Shown: positions 7,180-16,701, numbered from the stretch's first letter. The stretch: 64,000 nt of DNA from Streptomyces pristinaespiralis (GCF_001278075.1 NZ_CP011340.1:5887501-5951500); one strand, 5' to 3'. Notes: generated by a model from the letters alone, not told the origin. Numbers and translations are program-made.

Positions 7180-9132
7180 ATGCAACAACCCCGCACGCCC
7201 GGAACCGTCCCCTCTTCGCAGCCCGGCCGCGCCCCCGGGGTCTCCGACGAGGAGCTCGCCGCCGCACTGCAGGCCGGTGGAGGGGGTCTGGAAGTCCGGC
7301 CGATGGCCACGCTGCTCGCTCGGCACTGGCAGTCCGTGTTCGACTACGCCTCAATTTGTGCGACCTCGAACAAAACCGCTTCGATGCTGACCGCCGCGGC
7401 TTTCGCGCAGCTGATGGAAAGTCTGGCGCGCAACGCGGCCGCGGGGGCGCTGAGGCCCCATCTTCTGGTGACCGTGCGTCATATCGCCAAGGTGTGGGCG
7501 GGCGACCCGACGGTGGCCTCGGTACTGACCGGACTCATGAATCCGGAAGGCCCCGGGGAAAACAGGCAGTTGGTCTCCCGGGCATTCCATGTAATGCCGA
7601 TGACCGCTCAGGTACTCCTCTGGCACGCCGAGGTCGAGGCCGAAGGTATATCCATACCGGCGGGTTTGTCGGGGCTTGATCCACGGGTCGCCTCCGCCCA
7701 GCTCGAGCAGGCCCGCGAACAGTTCAGGCAGGCGTGCGTGCGGGTCCACCGGGAGTACGCGCCGACCGCGGAGTGCCGCCACTACAACCGCCTGCTCGAC
7801 ATCTCGCTGCGCCGGGGCGGGGTCCTGATCCCCGACATCCAGGTGCATCTGTCCGAGTGCTCGTACTGCCGGTTCGCCGCGGACCAGCTCCGGCACTCCG
7901 GCGGGCGGCTGGGCATGCTGCTGGCGGAGGCGCTGCTGGGCGGGGCGGCCCGGTCGTACCTCGACTCGCGGCCGGGGAGACGGCGCAGGGCGAAGGCGGC
8001 GCAGGACGCGGCCGGCCCCGGGCCCCGCGGCCCGCGGGGGAGCGGCCGGCACTCACGCGGCGGGGGGCCCCGCACACTGCGGAGCCTCGCACTGAAGAGC
8101 CGGCGGATCGCGGCGGTGGGCATCGCGCCCGGAGCGCTGACCGTCGGCGCCGCGGCGGCCGTGACCGGGCTGCTCGTCATCACGCTGGCATCGGCCCTCT
8201 GGCAGGAGGACGACAGACAGGCCGGCCCGAGCGTCCCCAGCGGCGCGGTCACCGGCACCGCCCCGCCCGCACCCGGGGCGGGCGCCCCCGGGCCCTCCAC
8301 TCCCGCGCCCGACCCGACGGCCACCTCGGCCGGCCATCCGGCGGCCCCGCTGACCACCCGGCTGCGCAACGCCGAGGCCGGACTCTGCCTCGACATCACC
8401 GACCCCGCGCCGCGGGCCGGCACGGAGGTCACCATGGCGGCCTGCTCCGCCGCACCCACCCAGAAGTGGGTGTACGAGAGCGACGGCCGGCTCCGCAGCT
8501 CGGCCGCCCCCGCGCTCTGCCTCAACTCCCACGGACTCGATGGCATCGTTGTCCTCGACGGCTGCACCAGCCGGACCGCGCCCGACGCGGTGGACGTCCG
8601 CTACGACCTGACCATCCAGGGCCAGGTGATCCCGCGGTGGAACGACCGGCTGGCCATGGTGCCCGCGTCGACCGAGCCGGGGGCGAACGTGGTGGTCAAG
8701 GTCCGCGACGAATCACCGGCCCAGGTCTGGCGGACCGACGCCTCGCCCGTGGGGACACGGCAGCAGTCGGGTACGGGGCAGACTGCCCCGTACGCGGAGG
8801 AGGTCAACGCGCCGCCGTCGGCGGACCACGGGTGTGCCGGCGAGCCGTGTTCCGCGCCTTCGGCCGGTCGGGGCGCAGGCGCCGCGCCCGGCGACCCCGG
8901 TGTCCCCTCCGGCGCCGGCCAAGGCGCCGCCCCCGACGCCGGCCGTGCGCCCGAAGGTGTGCCGGGAGGCGAGGCCGGGGACCCGGCGGAGGACGGTCTG
9001 CGCCGGGTGGACGACCCGCCGCCGGACCAAGGGGCGCAGCAGAGCCCTCCGCCTCTGGTGACCGCCGTGGTGAGCCGGAACGCGACGCTCCCGCCCGCCG
9101 GGCCCGCCGCTCCCGGTCCCTGGGTCAGGTGA
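7180..9132 (+). CDS. Membrane protein with degenerate ECF-sigma-like N-terminus, zinc finger, TM segment and ricin-type lectin domain
   Basis: 650 residues. Residues 43-110 resemble sigma region 2 (LLARHWQSVFDYA..AFAQLMESL..HLLVTVRHIA). Residues 134-190 resemble region 4 (MPMTAQVLLWHAEVE..QAREQFRQACVRVH). Residues 199-230 carry an anti-sigma-type zinc site (Cys199, His223, Cys227, Cys230). A basic linker and a transmembrane helix (about 318-341) follow. Outside the membrane are a Pro/Ala-rich spacer, a ricin-B-like domain (about 393-545, CLDI, QKW, QVW) and a long low-complexity tail. Inference: a single-chain carbohydrate-sensing transcription regulator. The sigma part has lost the acidic core residues, so promoter melting is doubtful. 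Start ATG 7180 has GGAAAG upstream; ATG 7162 is an alternative. Its 3' end overlaps the convergent VOC gene by 8 bp. Confidence 0.75.
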   Translation: MQQPRTPGTVPSSQPGRAPGVSDEELAAALQAGGGGLEVRPMATLLARHWQSVFDYASICATSNKTASMLTAAAFAQLMESLARNAAAGALRPHLLVTVRHIAKVWAGDPTVASVLTGLMNPEGPGENRQLVSRAFHVMPMTAQVLLWHAEVEAEGISIPAGLSGLDPRVASAQLEQAREQFRQACVRVHREYAPTAECRHYNRLLDISLRRGGVLIPDIQVHLSECSYCRFAADQLRHSGGRLGMLLAEALLGGAARSYLDSRPGRRRRAKAAQDAAGPGPRGPRGSGRHSRGGGPRTLRSLALKSRRIAAVGIAPGALTVGAAAAVTGLLVITLASALWQEDDRQAGPSVPSGAVTGTAPPAPGAGAPGPSTPAPDPTATSAGHPAAPLTTRLRNAEAGLCLDITDPAPRAGTEVTMAACSAAPTQKWVYESDGRLRSSAAPALCLNSHGLDGIVVLDGCTSRTAPDAVDVRYDLTIQGQVIPRWNDRLAMVPASTEPGANVVVKVRDESPAQVWRTDASPVGTRQQSGTGQTAPYAEEVNAPPSADHGCAGEPCSAPSAGRGAGAAPGDPGVPSGAGQGAAPDAGRAPEGVPGGEAGDPAEDGLRRVDDPPPDQGAQQSPPPLVTAVVSRNATLPPAGPAAPGPWVR

Positions 9133-9913
9133 AGGCGGGCATCTCGCCGGCGGTCGTGGTGACGTCGATGACGGAGAACGCGGCGCCCTGCGGGTCGCGG
9201 ACCGACGCGTAGCGTCCGTAGGCGCTGTCCAGCGGCCCCCGCTGAAGCGTGCCGCCCAGCCTGGTCACCGTGTCGATCGCCGCGTCGCAGTCCTCGACGC
9301 CGAAGTACACGTTGACGTACGGGTGGAGGTCGGGCGGGAAGTCGTCCGTCATCCTCAGCCGGCCCGCGACGGGCTCACCGCCGAGGTGCCACACGGTGAA
9401 GTCGAGCGAATCCTGCTGCATCCGCTTCGCCTCGTAGGGGAAGAGGGAGCCGAAGAAGTGGTCGGCTCTCTCCACGTCCCTGGTGGTGACCTCCGCCCAG
9501 CAGTACGCGCCGGGCTCGCCGGTCTTCCCGAACCCCGTGTGGGCGTCCGGCTGCCAGAGGCTGAAGAACACACCGCTGGGCTCCTCCGCCGTGACCATGG
9601 TGCCGAAGGAACCGACCGGCATCGGATCCATCAGCAGCGCGCCACCGTTGTCGCGGATCCTCTCCGCGGCGGACGCCACGTCGGAGGTCGCGAAGTACAG
9701 GTTCCAGGCCGGCGGTCCGCCCGTTCCCGGCATCCGGGGCACGACGGCCGCGACGGCCTTGCCGTCGGAGAACGCCTGCGTGTAGCCGCCGAACTCGGGC
9801 GAGCCCTCGTCGAAGGTCCAGCCCAGCAGCTCGCCGTAGAAGGCCTTGGCGGCCTCCACGTCGGGAAACATCGCGTCGGCCCAGCAGGGTGTGCCTTCGG
9901 GGTGCGCTGCCAT
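9125..9913 (-). CDS. Two-domain VOC-family protein (glyoxalase/bleomycin-resistance fold)
   Basis: 262 residues made of two vicinal-oxygen-chelate halves. The first runs over about residues 5-120 (WADAMFPDVEAAKAFYGELL, AWNLYFATSDVASAAERI). The second covers about 130-258 (YCWAEVTTRDVERADHFFGS, YVNVYFGVEDCDAAI). The tandem arrangement is typical of Streptomyces CFP30-like hydroxylase/VOC proteins. Start ATG 9913 follows GGAG at short spacing; a TTG three codons upstream is possible. The frame stays open far into the subtilase on the other strand, but that part is antisense. It is divergent from the subtilase, with a 252 bp promoter region. Confidence 0.82.
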   Translation of the reverse strand: MAAHPEGTPCWADAMFPDVEAAKAFYGELLGWTFDEGSPEFGGYTQAFSDGKAVAAVVPRMPGTGGPPAWNLYFATSDVASAAERIRDNGGALLMDPMPVGSFGTMVTAEEPSGVFFSLWQPDAHTGFGKTGEPGAYCWAEVTTRDVERADHFFGSLFPYEAKRMQQDSLDFTVWHLGGEPVAGRLRMTDDFPPDLHPYVNVYFGVEDCDAAIDTVTRLGGTLQRGPLDSAYGRYASVRDPQGAAFSVIDVTTTAGEMPAFT

Positions 9914-10165
9914 CGTCTCCAAGCCTTCCTGCCCGTCGGGTCTCTCCCGTCGCACGCTATGCGTCCCCGTGCCGGGCCGCCCGTCGGGCGCGCCCGGCAC
10001 GGCGCCGTCCCACCTCACGCCCTGCCGCTGTGCGCCTGCTGGCGGGTCGCCGCCATGGCACGTACCCGCCAGCGGACTCCCGTTCGCAACCGCCTTGATC
10101 GCGTCGAGACTCTTCGCAGCGTCCGGAGCCACCCCTTCCACCGGGCGTCCCGAGGAGAGTCGTTC

Positions 10166-13100
10166 ATGACCAGAGCACCCGCGAGACGCAGAGCCCGGCT
10201 GATCGCCGCCGGGGTGTCCCTCGTACTGCTCCCGGCCGGACAGGCCTTCGCCACCGGCTCCGACCGTGAACCGGTCGGAGCCGCAGCGGGGACCGCCGCC
10301 GCCAGGGCCGCCCAGGCGGCGCACACCGTCACGCTGGTCACCGGCGACAAGGTGACCGTCACTGACCTCGGCGGCGGCAAGAAGTCGGTGGCCGTGGAGC
10401 GGCCGAAGGGCGCCGTCGGCGCCGTGCGCAGCGAGATCACCGACGGGCGGGTCACCGTCGTGCCCGACGAGGCACGGCCGTACCTGGCCGCCGGAGTGCT
10501 CGACAAGAGGCTCTTCGACGTCACCGGGCTCATCGAGCAGGGGCTCGCGGGCCAGGACGGTCTGCCGCTGATCGTCGGCTACGCGAAGGGAGCGCAGCGG
10601 ACCGCCACCCGCGGCGCGGACACCGTCCGGCCGCTGCCGAGCGTCAACGGCGCTGCCGTCGAGGCGGCGGCGTCCGGGGAGTTCTGGCGTGCGGTCACCT
10701 CCGCCAAGTCCCGGTCGGCGTTCGGCGCGGGCATCGCGAAGGTGTGGCTCGACGGCCGGGTCGAGGCCGACATGGCCGAGTCGAACGCGCAGATAGGCAC
10801 GCCCACGGCATGGGAGGCCGGGCTCACCGGCAAGGGCGTCAAGGTCGCCGTACTCGACACCGGCGTCGACGCCTCCCACTCCGACCTCAAGGACCGCGTC
10901 ACGGAGTCCAGGAGCTTCATCGAGGGCGAAGAGGTCGCCGACCGCAACGGCCACGGCACCCATGTGTCCTCCACCGTCGGCGGCAGCGGCGCGGCCTCCG
11001 GCGGACTGGAGAAGGGCGTCGCCCCGGGCGCGGAGCTCGCCGTCGGCAAGGTGCTCAGCGACGAGGGCAGCGGCAGCGAGTCGCAGATCATCGCCGGTAT
11101 GGAATGGGCCGCCAAGGACATCGACGCCAAGATCGTGTCGATGAGCCTCGGTTCGCAGGAGGGTTCGGACGGCACGGACCCGATGGCGCAGGCCGTCAAC
11201 ACGCTCTCCGCGGAGACCGGCGCGCTGTTCGTCGTCGCCGCGGGCAACAGCGGCACCTCCGGCTCCATCGGCTCGCCCGGCGCCGCCGACGCCGCGCTCA
11301 CCATCGGCGCCGTCGACGCGTCGGACCAGGCCGCCTACTTCACCAGCCAGGGACCGCGCTTCGGCGACAACGCGCTCAAGCCCGACCTGTCCGCGCCCGG
11401 CGTGGACATCCTCGCCGCTCGCTCGCAGCTCACCGCGGGCGAGGGACCGTACACCGCGATGAGCGGCACCTCCATGGCCACGCCGCACGTCGCGGGCGTC
11501 GCCGCGCTGCTCGCGGAGAAGCACCCCGACTGGGACGGGCAGCAGCTCAAGGACGCGCTGATGAGTACGTCCGAGCAGCTCGACGCCTCCGCCTACGCGC
11601 TCGGCGCCGGCCGTCTCGACGTCCCGGGCGCGGTCGGCGCCACGGTCACCGCGACCGGCAGCGCGAGCCTCGGCTTCTTCCGCTGGCCCTACGCGGAGAA
11701 CGAGCCCGTCACCAGGACGGTCACCTACACCAACCACTCCGACGCGCCGGTCACCCTCGACCTCGCCCTCGAGAACGCACCGGCCGGTGTGTTCTCCCTC
11801 GCCGACACCACGCTCACCGTCCCCGCGCACGGTACGGCGCAGACGTCCGTGACCGGTGACGGCACCGGCGCGCCCGTCGGCAACATCTCTGCCCGCATCG
11901 TCGCGAAGGCCGGGGAGCGCACCGTCGCGCGCACCGCCGTCGGGCTGGTCAAGGAGGAGGAGCGCTACACGCTCACCGTGCGCGTCCTCGACCGTGACGG
12001 CGCCGCGACCGCCGCCCACCTCGGTGTGCGGAAGCTGGAGAAGGGCCACGACCCCTTCCCGGCGACGGTCGGCGACTCCGGCACCCTCGAACTGCGGCTG
12101 CCCCCGGGCACGTACACCGTCTCCTCGTTCCTCGACGTACGCGGCAGCAACGGCAAGGGCTCGCTCGGCATCGGTTTCCTCACCGACCCCGAGATCACCC
12201 TCGACCGGGACCGTGAGATCACCCTCGACGGCCGGACCCTGCGGGAGGTGCGCGCCGACGTCGGCCGGCGGACGGAGACCCGCCAGCTGCTGATGGAGTT
12301 CGACCGCGACGCCAACGGCGTGTCCTACGGCGGCGCGGTGCAGGTGCCGCCCCTGTACGACAGCGTCTTCGCGGCGCCCACCGACAAGCCGGCGACCGGC
12401 TCGTTCGAGTACCGGACCGTCTGGCGTCTCGGCAAGCCCATGCTCGACGTCAGCGCGGGCGGCCGGCTGCTCGCGGACACCCGGCTCCAGGCCGGCGCGG
12501 CCGTCCTCGACGGGAAGCAGCGGCTCGACGTCGTCGACGCCGGCGCGGGCACCACCGCGGACTACACGGGCAAGGACGTCCGCGGCAAGGCGGTCGTCGT
12601 ACGCCACACGGGCGCGGTCGACCCGGCGCGGCTCGCCCAGAACGCCCAGGACGCGGGCGCGAAGGTCCTGTTCGTCACCGACGACGCCCCCGGCAGGCTG
12701 ATGGCCTGGTTCGGCACGGAGAGCTACGAGGACCGGCCGCTGCACGTCGCCACCGTCGGGGCGGCGGACGGCGCCCGTCTGACGGAGGCGGCCCGCCGCC
12801 ACCAGCGCCTGGAACTGACCGGCACGCAATACACGCCGTTCGTGTACGACCTCTCGGAGGGCCACCCCGGCGCCGTACCGGACCGTGACCTCGTCCACCG
12901 GCCCGGAAAGCGCGATCTGGCCGTACTGGACGCCAAGTTCCACGCGGCCGAGCCTGCCGACGGCGGCGAGTTCCGTTACTCGATCACCGACACCTTCCCG
13001 ATCGGTTTCGGCTTCCAGGAGAAGATCGCCTTCCCCGTCGAGCGGACCGACTACGTCTCCGCCGGCGCCGGCCAGCACTGGCACGAGTCCATGAGCATCG

Positions 13101-13864
13101 GCCCCGGCGCCATCGAGCAGCGCAGCGGTACCCCGTCGTACAAGGGCGGCACCCGTTCCGAGCTCAACTGGTTCAAGCCCGTGCTGCACCCGTGGCTGGG
13201 CACCGGTCTCGGCTGGGGACAGACCCGCAGTGGCAACGACCTCCAGTTCAACACCCCCGGCTGGGGCGACTCCGGTCCCGACCACACCGGCTTCGGCGAC
13301 GTGTGGAGCGACGACTCCATGACGCAGTTCACCGAGGTGTACGCGGACGGCGAACTGGTCGACCGCCGCATGAGCTCGGGTGCCTACGCCCGGGACGCCG
13401 ACCCGGCGGAGAAGACGTACAAGGTCGTCACCGACACCACCCTGGACGCCGAGCGGTGGCGGCTGGCGACGAAGGGCCACACCGAGTGGACCGTCCGCTC
13501 CGCAAAGACCCCGGCCGACCGGCGGACCGTCCTGCCGATGCTCAACCTCGGCTTCGACGTCGACACCGACCTCCGCGGTGACGTCCGGGCCGGCAAGCGC
13601 CTCGGCCTCGGGATCTTCGCCGAGTACGTCAAGGGCGCGGCGGACACCGGCCGGATCGGCGGCGGTTCGCTGGAGGTGTCGTTCGACGACGGCAGGACAT
13701 GGACCGCCGTGGAACTCGACGGCGTGCGGGGCGCGTCCGCGGCCTGGGAGGGCACGGTCCGCGTCCCGGGCGACGCGCGGTACATCTCGGTCCGGGCCTC
13801 CGCGAAGGACGACCGGGGCGGCTCCGTGCAGCAGGAGATCATCCGTGCGGTGGGTGTGAAGTAG
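10166..13864 (+). CDS. Secreted subtilisin-like serine peptidase (S8), large form
   Basis: 1232 residues. A Sec signal peptide (about 1-28, ending near GQAFA) and an inhibitor-like propeptide (about 45-200) are followed by the S8 catalytic domain, with Asp231 (VAVLDTGVD), His263 (NGHGTHVSS), oxyanion Asn361 (AAGNSG) and Ser436 (GTSMATPHVAG). After it come Ig-like/FnIII-like segments and a PA-like insert around 795-880 (GKAVVVRHTG..AGAKVLFV). About 770 residues lie beyond the catalytic core. It is exported and likely self-processed; there is no sortase or C-terminal anchor motif. The start ATG has GAGGAG upstream and fits the signal peptide. It ends at a strong bidirectional hairpin. Confidence 0.93.
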   Translation: MTRAPARRRARLIAAGVSLVLLPAGQAFATGSDREPVGAAAGTAAARAAQAAHTVTLVTGDKVTVTDLGGGKKSVAVERPKGAVGAVRSEITDGRVTVVPDEARPYLAAGVLDKRLFDVTGLIEQGLAGQDGLPLIVGYAKGAQRTATRGADTVRPLPSVNGAAVEAAASGEFWRAVTSAKSRSAFGAGIAKVWLDGRVEADMAESNAQIGTPTAWEAGLTGKGVKVAVLDTGVDASHSDLKDRVTESRSFIEGEEVADRNGHGTHVSSTVGGSGAASGGLEKGVAPGAELAVGKVLSDEGSGSESQIIAGMEWAAKDIDAKIVSMSLGSQEGSDGTDPMAQAVNTLSAETGALFVVAAGNSGTSGSIGSPGAADAALTIGAVDASDQAAYFTSQGPRFGDNALKPDLSAPGVDILAARSQLTAGEGPYTAMSGTSMATPHVAGVAALLAEKHPDWDGQQLKDALMSTSEQLDASAYALGAGRLDVPGAVGATVTATGSASLGFFRWPYAENEPVTRTVTYTNHSDAPVTLDLALENAPAGVFSLADTTLTVPAHGTAQTSVTGDGTGAPVGNISARIVAKAGERTVARTAVGLVKEEERYTLTVRVLDRDGAATAAHLGVRKLEKGHDPFPATVGDSGTLELRLPPGTYTVSSFLDVRGSNGKGSLGIGFLTDPEITLDRDREITLDGRTLREVRADVGRRTETRQLLMEFDRDANGVSYGGAVQVPPLYDSVFAAPTDKPATGSFEYRTVWRLGKPMLDVSAGGRLLADTRLQAGAAVLDGKQRLDVVDAGAGTTADYTGKDVRGKAVVVRHTGAVDPARLAQNAQDAGAKVLFVTDDAPGRLMAWFGTESYEDRPLHVATVGAADGARLTEAARRHQRLELTGTQYTPFVYDLSEGHPGAVPDRDLVHRPGKRDLAVLDAKFHAAEPADGGEFRYSITDTFPIGFGFQEKIAFPVERTDYVSAGAGQHWHESMSIGPGAIEQRSGTPSYKGGTRSELNWFKPVLHPWLGTGLGWGQTRSGNDLQFNTPGWGDSGPDHTGFGDVWSDDSMTQFTEVYADGELVDRRMSSGAYARDADPAEKTYKVVTDTTLDAERWRLATKGHTEWTVRSAKTPADRRTVLPMLNLGFDVDTDLRGDVRAGKRLGLGIFAEYVKGAADTGRIGGGSLEVSFDDGRTWTAVELDGVRGASAAWEGTVRVPGDARYISVRASAKDDRGGSVQQEIIRAVGVK

Positions 13865-13877
13865 CCCGCCGGCAAAG

Positions 13878-13912
13878 GGGAGGCCCGGTACGTGCTCCGT
13901 ACCGGGCCTCCC
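13878..13912. terminator. Bidirectional terminator between the subtilase and the carboxyltransferase
   Basis: Perfect 15 bp stem GGGAGGCCCGGTACG / CGTACCGGGCCTCCC with a TGCTC loop, placed exactly between two convergent stop codons (13864 and 13917). Confidence 0.85.
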
Positions 13913-13916
13913 GCCG

Positions 13917-15263
13917 TCACCCCGGCCCCACGATGCCCCGTACGACGCCCAGTTCGACCAGGTCCTGGGGGCGCAGCCGCAACTGGTCCGCGAGGTGCGG
14001 CACCTGGTCGGGGGAGCGCTTGAGGATCGCGGCGGCGAGTTCCGGTGCGATGACGGAGAAGTAACTCGCCGGTGTGGCCCAGGTGTTGCCCGGCGCGGCC
14101 AGGGCCAGCGCGCCCCCCGAGCCGCCTTCTCCGATGAGCAGGCTGGTGAGCGGCGTGCGCGCGGCGGCGACCGCCGTGAACAGCTCGGCGATGGCCGCGC
14201 CCGCGCCGGAGCGTTCCGCCTCCGCGTCGTTGGCCGCCCCCGGGGTGTCGATCAGCGTCAGCACCGGCAGGCCCAGCCGGTCCGCGAGCCGCACGACCCG
14301 GGCGGCGGTCCGGTAACCGGCGGGCGTGGTCGCCGTTCCGCCCTGGGCGACGTACGCGACAGGGCGCCCGTCACGCAGTCCCACCCCGCAGAGCATGCCG
14401 GGGTCCTCGCCGCCGCACCGGTCGCCGCGCAGCGGCTCCCGGCGCGTGAAGTAGTCGTCGAGGTACGCCTCTGCCCGTGGCCTGTCCGCGCCGCGCGCCT
14501 GCCGCACGGCGTCCCATCCGGTGCGCGACGGCTCCCCGCCCGCGCCGAGCGCCCGCGGCGGATCCACGGGCTCGCGTTCCGCGGCCAGGGTCGCGGGGGC
14601 GAGCGCCCGCACCCAGAACGCGAGCGTGTCGCGCAGGGAGCCGGGAGGGACGACCGCGTCGATCTGGCCCGCCGCGAGCTGGCCCTCCGCCGTGTACGCG
14701 GCCGGGTCCGCGTCCGCCGGACGCACGCGCGAGCCGGCGAAGCCGACCTGCGCGCCGGGCAGCGCCAGGATCACGTCGGCACCCGCGCCGAGCGTGGCCC
14801 AGCCGCCGCCGGTCGTCGGGTCGCGGAGCACGGCGATGTGCGCCACGCCCGCCTCCCTCAGCAGTACCGACGCGCGGGCGACCCGCTGGAGCTGGCCGAG
14901 CGCGATCATCCCCTCCTGCATCCGGCTGCCGCCGGTCGCGATCAGCGAGACGAGCGGCAGCCGGCGCTCACGGGCCAGCGCGTACGCGGCCTCCAGCCGG
15001 TCCCCGGCCCGCTCGCTCAGCGAACCGCCGAGGAAGCCGAACTCGAAGGAGATCAGGACGCATTCGGTGCCGCCGATCAGGGCCGTGCCGTAGACGACGG
15101 ACTCCGCCGAGCCGGTCCGGCGTGAGGCACGGTCGCGCTGGGCGCCGTAGCCCTCCCAGCCGAGCGGGCCGTCGCCCGCGTCGGGCAGGTCGGCGAGCTC
15201 CTGCTCGGTGAAGCCGCTGCTGACCAGGGCGATCGCCTCGCGGGCGGACACACGCTCAGCCAT
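13917..15263 (-). CDS. Acyl-CoA carboxyltransferase-like protein (AccD/AccA halves fused)
   Basis: 448 residues with two crotonase-fold halves. The AccD-like half covers about residues 1-230 (LIATGGSRMQEGM, HIAVLRDPTTGGGWATLG). The AccA-like half covers about 270-448 (VVRLADRLGLPVLTLIDTPG, LIGEGGSGGALAL). Known: such enzymes move CO2 from carboxybiotin to acyl-CoA. The four-Cys zinc ribbon of bacterial AccD is absent, and no biotin carboxylase or carrier gene is nearby, so a partner elsewhere or another reaction must be considered. Its ATG lies 8 bp inside the end of matB, so the pair is translationally coupled and presumably shares malonyl-CoA or methylmalonyl-CoA as substrate or product. 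Confidence 0.8.
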   Translation of the reverse strand: MAERVSAREAIALVSSGFTEQELADLPDAGDGPLGWEGYGAQRDRASRRTGSAESVVYGTALIGGTECVLISFEFGFLGGSLSERAGDRLEAAYALARERRLPLVSLIATGGSRMQEGMIALGQLQRVARASVLLREAGVAHIAVLRDPTTGGGWATLGAGADVILALPGAQVGFAGSRVRPADADPAAYTAEGQLAAGQIDAVVPPGSLRDTLAFWVRALAPATLAAEREPVDPPRALGAGGEPSRTGWDAVRQARGADRPRAEAYLDDYFTRREPLRGDRCGGEDPGMLCGVGLRDGRPVAYVAQGGTATTPAGYRTAARVVRLADRLGLPVLTLIDTPGAANDAEAERSGAGAAIAELFTAVAAARTPLTSLLIGEGGSGGALALAAPGNTWATPASYFSVIAPELAAAILKRSPDQVPHLADQLRLRPQDLVELGVVRGIVGPG

Positions 15264-16701
15264 GGAGCGCCCGCTTCATGATCTTGCCCATGTCGTTCCG
15301 CGGCAGGACGTCGAGGAACCGGACGGTCCGCGGTCGTTTGTGCGGGGCGAGCTGGGAGGCGACGTGGCCGGTCAGCTCCTCCGCGGACGGCGGGGCGGCG
15401 GGGTCCGCGGCGACGATCCAGGCGACCACCCGCTCGCCCAGGTCCGCGTCGGGCTCGCCGGTCACCGCGGCCTCGCGGACGGCCGGGTGGTCGAGCAGCA
15501 CGTTCTCGATCTCGCCCGCGCCGATCTTGTAGCCGCCGCTCTTGATCAGGTCGGTGGTCTTCCTGCCGACGATGCGCACGTAGCCGTCCGGCTCGCGCAC
15601 GGCCATGTCGCCGGTGCGGAACCAGTCGCCGTCGAAGGCGGCGGCCGTGGCGTCCGGCCGGTTCAGGTACTCGGTGAACAGGTTGTCGCCGCGCACCTGG
15701 ATCTCGCCGATCGTCTCGCCGTCGCGTACGGCGATCTCCGTGCCGTCCTCGTCCACCAGCCGCAGCTCCACGCCGCGCAGCGGCACGCCGACGGTACCGG
15801 GCCGGGCCTCGCCGTCGACGCGGACGCTGGTGTTCATCAGGGTCTCCGTCATCCCGTACCGCTCGATCACCCGGCGGCCGGTCGCCTCCGCGATGCGGGC
15901 GTGGTCGGGCAGCGGCAGGGCCGCGGAACCGGAGACCAGCAGCCGCGCACCGGCCAGCGCCTTCGTCAGCTCGGCGTCGTCGTCGAGCGCCTCCGCCAGC
16001 CGGTGGTACATCGTGGGCACCCCGAAGAGCATCGTGCCGCCCGAGCCCAGCTCCCGTGCCACGCCCTCCGCGGTGAAGCGGCCCAGATGACGCACCTCGC
16101 CGCCGCGGCGCAGCGGTCCGAGGACACCGAGGATCAGCCCGTGCACATGGAACAGCGGCAGCGCGTGCACCAGTACGTCGTCGGAACTCCACTGCCAGGC
16201 GTCCTGCAGGGCGTCGAGCGAGGCGGCGACCGCCCGCCGGGGCAGCACGGCGCCCTTGGGCGGGCCGGTGGTGCCGGAGGTGTAGACGATCAGCGCGGGG
16301 GACCCGGCCGCCGGCTCCGGCGGCAGCTCGCCCGCCGTGCCCGTCACCGCGATGTCGACCCGCCTCAACGGCTGCAGAGGCGCAGGCAGTTGGTCGTCCG
16401 GCGCGGCGAGCACCGCGGTGGGCGCGCTGTCCGCCACGATGTGGGCCAGTTCCCGGTCGCCGGTCCGCGGGTTCAACGGCACGACCGGTACGCCGGCCAA
16501 CAGGGCCGCCACCACGCCGACCGCGGTCTCGAGGGTCGGCCCGGCCCACAGCGCGACGCGCTCCGCCCCGCCGATCCGCAGCGCGAGCGAGCCCGCCGCG
16601 CCCCGCAACTGCGCGTAGGTCAGCGACCGTTCCCCGAACCGGAGGGCGACCCGGTCGGTGCCGGTGGCGGTCGCCGCCAGCGCTGGGAAGAGGGAACTCA
16701 C
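15256..16701 (-). CDS. matB: Malonyl-CoA synthetase MatB
   Basis: 481 residues. ANL-superfamily motifs are all present: P-loop YTSGTTGPPKG (140-150), PLFHVHG, ERYGMTET (280-287), DWFRTGDM and catalytic Lys473 near the C-terminus (NDMGKIMKR). The sequence follows the characterised S. coelicolor MatB (SCO2444) closely, from MSSLFPAL to the C-terminus, including the Arg before YGMTET that contacts the substrate carboxylate. It makes malonyl-CoA, and probably methylmalonyl-CoA, from the diacid, ATP and CoA in the cytoplasm, feeding fatty-acid and polyketide synthesis. Start GTG 16701 has an ideal AGGAGG 7 bases upstream. It is the first gene of a two-gene operon with the carboxyltransferase. Confidence 0.93.
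   Translation of the reverse strand: MSSLFPALAATATGTDRVALRFGERSLTYAQLRGAAGSLALRIGGAERVALWAGPTLETAVGVVAALLAGVPVVPLNPRTGDRELAHIVADSAPTAVLAAPDDQLPAPLQPLRRVDIAVTGTAGELPPEPAAGSPALIVYTSGTTGPPKGAVLPRRAVAASLDALQDAWQWSSDDVLVHALPLFHVHGLILGVLGPLRRGGEVRHLGRFTAEGVARELGSGGTMLFGVPTMYHRLAEALDDDAELTKALAGARLLVSGSAALPLPDHARIAEATGRRVIERYGMTETLMNTSVRVDGEARPGTVGVPLRGVELRLVDEDGTEIAVRDGETIGEIQVRGDNLFTEYLNRPDATAAAFDGDWFRTGDMAVREPDGYVRIVGRKTTDLIKSGGYKIGAGEIENVLLDHPAVREAAVTGEPDADLGERVVAWIVAADPAAPPSAEELTGHVASQLAPHKRPRTVRFLDVLPRNDMGKIMKRALHG

Noticed and set aside
9323..10165. Upstream extension of the subtilase reading frame
   Set aside because: It is antisense to the VOC gene and lacks protein-like sequence; a signal peptide and GAGGAG mark the start at 10166.
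9914..13480. Very long minus-strand open frame opposite the subtilase, continuous with the VOC gene
   Set aside because: GC-rich antisense frame; composition is that of a shadow, and the VOC fold starts only at 9913.
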